Shown here piece by piece: positions 1 through 5,287 of a DNA stretch of 5,287 bases (its first letter is position 1; every line of letters starts with the position of its first letter). A program made the translations under genes and the position numbers. Location: contig CAMXAV010000070.1 in assembly GCA_947179285.1 (NCBI GenBank), positions 1 through 5,287 of the forward strand, given 5' to 3'. The DNA is from an uncultured Helicobacter sp. (GTDB lineage Bacteria > Campylobacterota > Campylobacteria > Campylobacterales > Helicobacteraceae). The notes under the pieces were generated by a model. That model did not search any database. It was not told the DNA's origin and saw nothing but the letters and a program-made list of their open reading frames with translations.

Positions 1-3000
1 CGCAAATGTGCGGGAGGATTGGCAAGATATTTCGCAAATGCACGCAAGCCATCGATGCGCCCCTGCGCGCTTTTGAGGGATTCGAGGGGGGATTTGAGGG
101 AGTATTGGGGATTGTCATTGTTTTGTGGTATAATGCCCTTAGAGTTTGAGGCAAGACTATCTGCTTCAGTCAAAGGCTTAGATGATATACTTAAGCCTTT
201 CTCGTCTTCATACGCTGTAACTATCCATTTGTTTTTTGTCGGCTCGCCTTTCCAATTTGACTTTAAGATTACCTTATAATTATCTTTTGTGATTTGTATC
301 GCTTCGTTTTGACGTATCTTGAGCTCTCCATTTTGCAGAACATCGCTTAAAATATCATTTGTCATGTTTGGGTGTTTGTCGAGGATATGTGCCAATCCAA
401 ACCTAGAATCTCCCCACACCAAATCAATATTCCCATTCCCGCTTATCTTTTGTAAATCCTCGCGATAGAATGCGCCCGAAACTTGCCCTTGTTTCTCGCT
501 TCGTAGCTTGTGGATTGCGCCCTCGCCATCGCGCATATACTCGGCATAGTTTGTGCCAAATTCTTTGAGCGGCTGTGTGTTGAATGTTTTCTCGATATTG
601 GCGCGCATTTGTGTTGCGTTCCATTTCTCTGCCAATTCTCGTTGGCTCTCAAGTGGCAGCCGCGTTAGCTCTTTGAGCAGAATCATGTTTCTTTGTGCCA
701 TTTCGATGTGATGTTGCGACTCATCGGCGAAATCCCGATACTTTCCTTTCCAAAAATCATCACGAGAAATCACGTCGTGAATGCCATCTAAATCCACATC
801 GCTCTTGTGCGTGAGGCGCTCCAAATCGTTCAAGAAATCTGCCCTTTGCCTCTCGCTAAGAGATTTGAAGAAGTCCATTTTTGAGGCTTCTTGGTCGGGA
901 ATATGATAATATTTCTTTTTGGCTTGGAACAACAAGCTCTTGTAGCGCTCTTGCTCGCTGATGTTCTTGTCTCGATTCTTTCTCGCCACATCGCCCGCGC
1001 TGTTGATTTTTCTTTCCAATGTCTTTATTTTATTCTCATATTCTGCGATATGCCTCTCGAGCTCTCGTTTCTCAAGCTTGATTCTTTGTGCGTCTTTGTC
1101 CGTTTGTGCCCTTTGCCCAGCAATGGAATAAACTTTATCTTGTTGGTTATCATATTTGTAATACAATAAATCATCATCATGGGATTGTATCCAACGTTGA
1201 AGCTTTGTCATATTTGGGTCGAAGAATGTTTTGTGTAGCAATTCTCCCTCACTATTCACAGCAAAGGCTGCTAAATATCTCGAGCCGCTCGAATCTTTAT
1301 ATGGTTTAAAGAATACATAAGAATCTTGTGTTATACTTCCAGCACTAGTTGAGTTGCCTAACCCTTGTTCGCGTTTTTGGAGGGGGTGTGAAGAAATACT
1401 CCTAGTGTATTGTTGTTTAATGACGAATAGCGGGTCTTGCAACGTACTAAAAAGCGCACCGCTGTATTCTTTCCTGTCTTGTTTGTGTGTATTCTTTTTA
1501 TTGATATGCTCCCACGCATTTTTCATGTGAATCTTCACGTCCCCAATCGGCGTCTCTACCCTCGCAATTCCTTGTGAATCGGTCTTTGCTTGCGCCATAA
1601 ACTGCTGCTCATCTAGCGCCTTTGGCAGCGCCACAGCGTGCCTATCGAGCGCCTCTGTATCGATTCTGTGCGTGTCTTTGAGATATGCGCTTTCGAGCTT
1701 TTGGGAATGTGCGAGCGTTGAGCTGTTCGGAATTTCCGAATCGCTCGCCCTGCTCATCGCCTCGATGATTTCGCCCTCTTTGCGTTCGTTTGCAAGCCTT
1801 TGGCGCGGGTTGCTCTCGCCCCCTTTGAATGTCGCGCGTGCCTCAACCTCGCCTGCGTTTGTCCAATAGTTTGGATTTTTTGGGCTGCTGCCTTGCGCAA
1901 AGCCCTCGTGTTTTTGGATAATGTGTTGCAGCTCATGGCAAAGCGCCTTTGTGAAATCGAGCTTGTTGTTGGCGCTGTTTAGGGTGATAATCCTCGTTGT
2001 GGGCTCGAAGCTGCCATTCACATTCTCGGGCAGCCGCGCAATCTCTACGCGCACATTTCGCAAAAATGGATATGCCGCATAGAGGGATTCTTGCTTGAAG
2101 AGCTGGCTTAGGTGGTAGCCCCCCTCTTTGAGCTTATATGCCGCGCCTTTGGCGAGGTCAAGCTGGAATTTCCAATTGCCATCAAGCCCTTTGAACCAAC
2201 CTGTGCGGACTAGAATCTCCTCTTCGCTCGCACCCTTTTGCGCGAGCTCTTTTGCAACGGCATAGCGTTCGGCATTGAGCCCCGAGCTCGCGCCCCCAAA
2301 TTGGGCGAAATCGTCCGTGAGCTGCTTGTTGAGTAGGCGCGTGAAAAGCTGCGGATTCTCGCGCAAGAGTGTGCTAAACTGCGCGCTCTTTTGCATCGCA
2401 TAATCAAACGCCGCCTTGCTTGCCCTTGCGCCTGCGGGCATTCCGTGCTTTGCCGCAACCTTGAGCGCCACAGCATACGCAAAGCCTTTGGCAAACTTTT
2501 TTGCAAGGGCATCATCGGAATCATCAAGCGCAACATTGGCGATTCCCCCCGCTGTGCCTGCGAGCGCGTTTGTGGCTGCATTGTGGGCGAGGTTGCGGGC
2601 GAGGGTGTTAGATTGTAAGCCGTCTTTAAGCGGAGAGGTGGTAGGATTGCTGGCATTAGAAGTAGGCGATGCTTTCAGGAACGGAGAAGCAATCGAGCCT
2701 TGCTCGGTTGGTATGTGGGGTGCGATTCCCCTCCCTACTTCTACATAGTTTGCACTATGCAAACTATCTGCGTCTGCCCGCTTCATTGTTACGATATAAT
2801 TCCCCAAAATATCTTTATTGAAATGAATAAAACCGAGTTGATTGCTATCAATTCCATAATCTCTCAATGGCTTAACAATAAAGAAATTTCGATGTGCTTT
2901 ATCATAAAATCCCCCTTGCGCATTGTTGATGACATTTGGAATGTCTTTCACAAATGCTTCGGGTAAGTCTTGGTTATAGGTAACCTTTCTGCTTTCTCGT

Positions 3001-5287
3001 GCGTGCGATATGCTTTGCTTGGTAAAAAACACTGCTTGTTTTTCGATTCCAAAGAGCTTGCTAAATGTCTCGTTGAAATGTGCAATCTTGATAAAGGGCA
3101 ATGTTTTACTGATTTGTTGCTTGTCTCCACTCCACATTGCCCTATAATAAGCCTCGTATTGTTGCTGTGTGGCTGTTGGGGCATTGATTGCAGCAGCCTT
3201 GAGCTTGTGCATTGTTTTGAGGTCAAGGGGCATGTTGGGCTTGAGGCTCATCTGTGTGTTGCCCTGCATATCGCGCATAGCCGCATATTGTGCAAATTCT
3301 TTTTCTTTTAGTTTAATGCTTTCTAGCATATTTCCTAGCGGGCTTTCGCCAGAAATACGATTGAGATAAGCGAGATTATCCCAAAGTGTTATTTTAAATT
3401 CATCACCAAAAATATTTTCTCCATGATTTTGTTCTTTGCCAAATTGTTTCAAGATTCCATAGAGAGCCTCGCTTGGATTTGTACGTGTCAATAATTTGCC
3501 AAGCGCACACGCAATCATATTGCCTTTAAGCTGCTCGAAATAATCAATTGGTGGCTCGCTTAGTCGCGAAAGTCGGTAGAGATTCTCTTCGCTTGTCAAT
3601 AGAATATGCTTTGCCTCTTCTTCGATATATTTCTTAATTTGTGGATATGTTTTACCCTTTTGTGCGCGGATTGCATTGAGTGTGCTATGGAGATAGGGAA
3701 CAATATCAATAGCGCTTGCATTTTGGCTGATTCTGTTTAAATAGAGCGCGCCCGCATTATCGCGCAACATCGTGTGAATGGCGCTTGCCGTACGTGCATC
3801 ATCAAGCGCAAGCGAATCGAGACGTTTCAAAAATCCATGTTGCCCGCTCTGAAGCAAAGAATGCAACAATACAGAGTTGGCACGTTCATTATCAAGCGGC
3901 ATCTTTAGAGCGCCCGCAACGAGGTTTTTCATTCGCGTAACATCGCTAGCCTCATCAAAATCTGGTCGTATCACAACATTTTTGTTGCCAAGAAAATCGC
4001 CAAGATTCTGTGCATATTTTGCATCTTCTGCAATCTCTTTTTCAAAGAAGTTATTCTCGCGCCCCACATTGCTTGCCTTTGCGAGATTCTCACGTTCCTC
4101 TTTGTTGTATCGTGGGTCAAGCACACGTACAATAAGCTCGCCATTATTTAGCTTGATTCCATATTTATCCTGCACGGCTTTGGCATATTTGTCAAATTGC
4201 TCGGGGCTAAAACTCTTCAAGGCTTCCGTGCGATGATTTCCAACCAAAACAATCCCGCTATTATCAACAACGGGGATTCCATTAAAATCCCCACTACGTT
4301 CAAACATCAGCATTGGGTCGAAATGGTCGCGGATTTTATGAATTACATGGTCTTGCTTTTGCGTGCGGAATTGCCCACCAACATTTTCCTCAAAACTCGG
4401 CTTAAGCTTGTCTGCTTGCACGATTTGTATCGTTGCATGGTAGCCCCTATCATTGTTGATATACACATTCGTTTCGCCAATTGCTCGCCCCAAAGACGTT
4501 GCATTCTCTGCATTTTCTAAACTATTATTAAGGTTTGATGTGGTAGGATTATAAGGAATCAACGAACGTGCATTTGCACCAACGCCCTGACCACCTTCAA
4601 GTGCTGGTTGTGTGGGGACGGTGGGCGACCCCACCGTTGATTCCAATTTGTCAAGATGTGAATGTGCATTTGCACCAGGCCTCTGTCCCCCGCCATGATA
4701 TGGTAGTAAGGGGAGTGTAGGGTCTGCCGTCCCTACCACATCTTGATAGTTGCTTGCGCGTACGTTTCGTGTTGTTGCATGCCCCACAATATTATAGGGT
4801 TCTCCGTCTTTTACGATGCCAATTTTGCCTATTTTGCCATCTTCCAAAAACTTACCCATCAATGCAATATCGGGGCGATTATTACGATAAAAGAACGTTG
4901 GATTTTTGACTTCTCGAATGAGCCGATAGACATCGCTTGGTTTATTAAACATTTCGGGGTGTTTTTTGGCAAGAGTATAAAGATTTGCGATAATCTCTTT
5001 ATCGGGATTTATGCCCGCTGCATTCTTAACCCATTGTTCAAACTCAATTGGGACATTGTAATTTGTGATTGTTTCGCCCGATTTACCCATAACAAAGTTG
5101 GGCTGCGATTCTGCCCTTTGCGCGTTCATCGCCCGCGCAATCGCGTCATCGTTTGTTGCGCCAACAATGGGGTCAATCTTGATATTGCCCGCATCATCGA
5201 TTGTGCTGTTGAGAAGCCCAGCTTTGGGCGCATTGCCCCAGCCATAGCCGTTGAAGTGCCCCAAAACCGAAGCGCCAGCAGCGCCAA
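1..5287 (-). CDS. Giant polyvalent protein, internal fragment (both ends outside window)
   Basis: One frame is open from base 5285 to base 3, 1761 codons without a stop, so this is the middle of a protein well over 190 kDa. Modules seen in order are a possible BECR nuclease-like module, a DdrB/ParB-like domain, a helical region, a second BECR-like module, a zincin-like metallopeptidase domain, a third BECR-like module, a coiled coil and a fourth BECR module of DUF3519 type. This mix is typical of polyvalent proteins of phages and conjugative elements, which are thought to be delivered with the DNA and to counter or manipulate the recipient. No signal peptide or clear membrane helix is visible. 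Codon use shifts between modules, which suggests assembly from pieces of different origin. No start, stop, ribosome binding site or neighbouring gene is in view, so operon context is unknown. The frame and the protein class are secure; the biological role is inferred from the family. Confidence 0.93.
172..200. repeat. 9-bp inverted repeat in linker after module d
   Basis: AAAGGCTTA (172-180) and TAAGCCTTT (192-200) are perfect reverse complements with an 11-nt spacer. The hairpin lies inside the coding frame (EKGLSISSKPL on the minus strand), immediately downstream of the module d closing strand. The reading frame continues through it, so it is not a gene-end terminator. It may be another linker palindrome or chance. 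Confidence 0.55.
204..488 (-). other. Putative barnase/colicin E5-like endoribonuclease module d, DUF3519-like (residues about 1600-1694)
   Basis: The module starts at GQVSGAFYREDL (1600-1611), then IDLVWGDSRFGLAHILDKH (1620-1638), a helix LSDVLQNGELKIRQNEAIQI, a strand YKVILKSNW, and the closing KWIVTAYED (Trp1687, Thr1690, Tyr1692). The string 'G.IDLVWG....GLaHI...H ... G ... y.vvl...w......WivTaYe' is characteristic of the phage BECR nuclease family that NCBI-style annotation calls putative barnase/colicin E5 family endoribonuclease and that is frequent in Helicobacter. His1633, Lys1637, His1638, Thr1690 and Tyr1692 are candidate active-site residues by position. The expected role is RNA (perhaps tRNA) cleavage. 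It is the best recognised toxin-like module here, and all its hallmark residues are present. Confidence 0.78.
490..935 (-). other. Helical lead-in to module d (residues about 1451-1599)
   Basis: Mostly amphipathic helices: FFKSLSERQRADFLNDLERL, a DVDLDGIHDVISRDDFW turn, then QHHIEMAQRNMILLKELTRL and ELAEKWNATQMRANIEKTF. It ends in EFGTNYAEYMRDGEGAIHKL. The last part, 'nYaEy...geGAI.kL...k.GqV.GAF', is the usual segment immediately ahead of DUF3519/colicin-E5-like domains in Helicobacter and Campylobacter proteins, so it probably belongs structurally to module d. No catalytic motif is seen in the rest. Confidence 0.5.
936..1115 (-). other. Coiled coil (residues about 1391-1450)
   Basis: Highly charged sequence with Leu/Ile at heptad-like spacing, for example IKLEKRELERHIAEYENKI and then KTLERKINS, followed by EQERYKSLLFQAKKKYY. 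It separates module c from the helical lead-in of module d. It may act as a spacer or mediate oligomerisation; neither is shown by the sequence. Confidence 0.6.
1170..1571 (-). other. BECR-fold nuclease-like module c (residues about 1239-1372)
   Basis: Pattern: a strand pair GIARVETPIGDVKIH, then WEHINKKN (Glu1259, His1260) and HKQDRKEYSGALFSTLQDPLFVIKQQY, where a helix ends in the 'l..P..vi' step typical of these modules. Then come strands SYVFFKPYKDSSGSRYLAAFAVN and a closing ELLHKTFFD (Thr1353). This is the usual course of barnase/EndoU/colicin E5-D/RelE-like nuclease domains in polyvalent proteins. Between the helix and the 'YVFFKPY' strand lies a polar insert of about 27 residues (1295-1321, Ser/Gly/Gln-rich) that such domains usually lack or keep short. 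Flanking helices predict a free-standing globular module. Which family number it belongs to cannot be decided by eye. Confidence 0.6.
1791..2348 (-). other. Zincin-like metallopeptidase domain, LPD23-like (residues about 985-1165)
   Basis: Ordered motifs are a TGWFKGLDGNWKF hairpin at 1028-1040; SLYAAYPFLRNVRVEI around 1068-1082; a strand with TTRIITLNS; then a helix with the zinc-binding HELQH motif at 1117-1121, directly followed by IIQKHEGFAQGSSP; and an NAGEVEARA helix at 1143-1151. His1117, Glu1118 and His1121 fit the HExxH catalytic helix, and Glu1146 or Glu1148 could be the third zinc ligand. This 'tGWf.g.DG.W.fei ... AYP.L ... HElQH.iQ..EGFa ... GE.EAR' layout is known for a large polyvalent protein-associated domain. 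A peptidase sitting between toxin-like modules could cut host proteins or release modules from the chain; this is inference. All motif residues are intact. Confidence 0.8.
2418..2618 (-). other. Ala/Gly-rich helical segment (residues 890-955)
   Basis: The segment contains LARNLAHNAATNALAGTAGGIANVAL (about 895-920), a small-residue helix of glycine-zipper type, then an acidic DDSDD turn and a second helix with KKFAKGFAYAVALKVAAKHG. Similar small-residue segments precede metallopeptidase-like domains in other polyvalent proteins. It is too short and too polar for me to call a membrane helix. The DNA is markedly GC-richer than the linker just upstream, with GCG, GCC and CGC codons dominating. 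Confidence 0.4.
2657..2743. repeat. Diverged palindromic cassette C, 87 bp, in frame
   Basis: TAGAAGTAGG (2657-2666) is the perfect reverse complement of CCTACTTCTA (2734-2743), bounding 87 bp, a multiple of three. Before the right arm is TGGTATGTGGGG followed by a GTGGGG...CCCC hairpin-like run ending in CCCTAC, much like the right half of cassettes A and B (TGGTTGTGTGGGG in B; CCCTAC in A). The left interior is not clearly alignable. The peptide EVGRGIAPHIPTEQGS, read on the minus strand, resembles the A and B peptides (VG followed by spaced prolines). I regard it as a more distant member of the same repeat family. Confidence 0.55.
2745..2767. repeat. Perfect 10-bp hairpin in linker
   Basis: ATAGTTTGCA (2745-2754), loop CTA, TGCAAACTAT (2758-2767): a perfect 10-bp inverted repeat with a 3-nt loop, inside the coding frame right after BECR-like module b. 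It encodes SLHSANY on the minus strand. It lies one base outside the end of repeat C. It has no U-tract and sits mid-gene, so it is unlikely to be a terminator. Confidence 0.7.
2778..3053 (-). other. BECR-fold nuclease-like module b (residues about 745-836)
   Basis: The module begins near LFGIEKQAVFFTKQSISHARES (His761, Arg763, Arg766), continues through VTYNQDLPEAFVKDIPNVI, where a helix ends in the 'iP.vi' step, and finishes with strands FFIVKPLRDYG, LGFIHFNKDILG and YIVTMKRADAD. The order 'is..tl.H...R ... l..iP.ii ... strand-strand-strand' matches the phage-encoded barnase/EndoU/colicin E5-D/RelE-like modules known from polyvalent proteins and MuF-type phage proteins. The likely activity is RNA cleavage in the recipient cell, inferred from the fold family only. 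A conserved-looking NY..VG linker, a hairpin and repeat C follow directly. Confidence 0.6.
3066..3995 (-). other. Helical region following the ParB-like domain (residues 431-740)
   Basis: About 310 residues of predominantly helical, charged and Leu/Ala-rich sequence without a recognisable catalytic motif. It contains a PLDNERANSVLLHSLLQSG segment (NERAN at 466-470), then helices around DARTASAIHTML, PYLHSTLNAIRAQKG, KKYIEEEAKHILL and YFEQLKGNMIACALGKLL. This pattern of repeated amphipathic helices normally accompanies the DdrB-type domain in polyvalent proteins, so I treat it as its C-terminal partner. The last 50 residues (from about 690) are polar, Gln/Asn/Ala-rich and probably a flexible linker leading to BECR-like module b. 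Arginine is often CGT here, unlike in the metallopeptidase region. Confidence 0.55.
3996..4469 (-). other. DdrB-type ParB-like domain (residues about 273-430)
   Basis: The domain opens with NVYINNDRGYHATIQIVQAD. Its core is a strand pair, GIPVVDNSGIVLVGNHRTEAL, with the ParB-superfamily G-N-H-R-T-x-A-L signature at residues 349-356. Then follow a helix (SPEQFDKYAKAVQDKYG), a strand with ELIVRVLDP, and a helix KEERENLAKASNVG ending near EKEIAEDAKYA (about 411-424). That order, with a 'GN.R..AL' loop followed by 'R.l....R..la..aN......E.a.DA', is what is known for the ddrB-like ParB domain of phage and plasmid antirestriction-type proteins. ParB-fold domains bind or hydrolyse nucleotides or bind DNA; which applies here cannot be told from sequence. 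Repeat cassettes A and B lie immediately upstream of it. Confidence 0.75.
4555..4644. repeat. Palindromic cassette B, 90 bp, in frame
   Basis: Plus-strand layout: arm GGAATCAACG (4555-4564), a 56-bp interior (4565-4620) starting AACGTGCATTTGCACCA, a hairpin GTGGG-CGAC-CCCAC (4621-4634), then arm CGTTGATTCC (4635-4644), the perfect reverse complement of the first arm. The hairpin can extend outward to ACGGTGGG/CCCACCGT (4618-4637). The architecture is the same as in cassette A, but the 10-bp arms share no sequence with those of A. Only 6 bp separate the two. On the minus strand it reads as residues about 215-244 (TVGSPTVPTQP, then GANARSLIP), matching the A peptide at VG, PT, P, GG and GANA-S. 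Confidence 0.85.
4651..4746. repeat. Palindromic cassette A, 96 bp, in frame
   Basis: Plus-strand layout: arm TCAAGATGTG (4651-4660), a 56-bp interior (4661-4716), a hairpin with GTAGGG and CCCTAC arms around an 8-nt loop (4717-4736), then arm CACATCTTGA (4737-4746), the perfect reverse complement of the first arm. The interior begins with AATGTGCATTTGCACCA, which itself contains the small palindrome GTGCA-TT-TGCAC. The interior aligns without gaps to cassette B, with 38 of 56 positions identical by hand count. On the minus strand it is read in frame as a Pro/Gly-rich linker (residues about 181-212, including VVGTADPTLP and GANAHS). Its length is a multiple of three. Confidence 0.85.
4761..5033 (-). 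other. Possible BECR-fold nuclease-like module a (residues about 85-175)
   Basis: This stretch holds a helix-forming part (EFEQWVKNAAG, then NLYTLAKKHPEMF), then PSDVYRLIREVKNPTFFY, a basic/polar turn, a GKIGKIGIVKDGE strand pair and a closing GHATTRN around His169. The order helix, 'V..LI..V..NPT.FY', beta strands ending in a His-Ala-Thr motif resembles the small toxin-like nuclease modules (barnase/EndoU/colicin E5-D/RelE fold) that recur in polyvalent proteins. It is followed at once by a Pro/Gly-rich linker, as is module b further along. I cannot assign it to a named family, and the catalytic residues are not certain. It could instead be an uncharacterised polyvalent-protein-associated domain. 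Confidence 0.45.

Noticed and set aside
73..104. Short imperfect tandem repeat (GATTYGAGGG-like units, coding for SLKS-PLES-LKS)
   Set aside because: Only two to three short degenerate units in a Ser/Leu/Lys linker; not enough to call a repeat element.
2210..2656. 148-residue minus-strand open frame in another phase
   Set aside because: It overlaps the giant frame in the GC-rich metallopeptidase region, has low-complexity Arg/Ser/Ala content and no recognisable motif; it is a composition shadow.
2970..3311. Plus-strand open frame of 113 codons with Leu/Cys-rich, membrane-like stretches
   Set aside because: It is antisense to BECR-like module b and its linker. The hydrophobic look comes from complementing Lys/Gln/Asn-rich codons, and no start signal was seen.
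3877..4236. Plus-strand open frame of 119 codons
   Set aside because: It lies antisense to the ParB-like domain, is Ser/Leu/Arg-rich as expected from an antisense shadow, and has no family resemblance.
4618..4637. GC-rich hairpin ACGGTGGG-CGAC-CCCACCGT considered as a transcription terminator
   Set aside because: It lies in the middle of an uninterrupted coding frame, has no T-tract on either strand, and is explained as part of cassette B.
4555..4746. CRISPR array interpretation of the two repeats
   Set aside because: Only two repeats that are 68% identical over 56 bp, with only 6 bp between the cassettes and an open reading frame through both; this does not fit repeat-spacer organisation.

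Overview
The whole window lies inside one giant open reading frame on the minus strand. The frame whose first full codon starts at base 5285 stays open for 1761 codons down to base 3. It has no stop, and neither its start nor its end is in view. There is no intergenic DNA, promoter, ribosome binding site, terminator, RNA gene or second gene that I can support. Plus-strand frames and the other minus-strand frames are short shadows. Residue numbers below count from the codon at 5285-5283 (residue 1) and run toward lower coordinates; they are window numbers, not protein numbers.

The product looks like a 'polyvalent protein', the very large multidomain proteins carried by phages and conjugative elements that are thought to enter the recipient cell with the DNA. 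Modules in order of translation: a possible BECR-fold (barnase/EndoU/colicin E5-D/RelE) nuclease-like module (about 85-175); a Pro/Gly-rich linker with two palindromic repeats (about 176-262); a DdrB-type ParB-like domain (about 273-430); a long helical region (431-740); a second BECR-like module (about 745-836); a linker with a third repeat and a hairpin; an Ala/Gly-rich helical stretch (890-955); a zincin-like metallopeptidase domain with HELQH and GEVEAR motifs (about 985-1165); a third BECR-like module (about 1239-1372); a coiled coil and helices (1391-1598); and a fourth, best recognised BECR module (about 1600-1694), of the DUF3519/colicin-E5-like kind common in Helicobacter and Campylobacter.

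Module style and moderate, patchy base composition suggest a Helicobacter (or related Campylobacterota) mobile element such as an integrative conjugative element, plasmid or prophage. This is inference from sequence style, not a database match.

The most unusual feature is in the inter-domain linkers. Two cassettes of 96 and 90 bp have interiors alignable without gaps over 56 bp (38 identical by hand count). Each ends in its own perfect 10-bp inverted repeat. The arm sequences differ completely between the two copies, yet each pair is complementary. Both lengths are multiples of three and both are read in frame. A more diverged relative of 87 bp sits in the next linker. This looks like a small intragenic palindromic element that colonises linkers between toxin-like modules.
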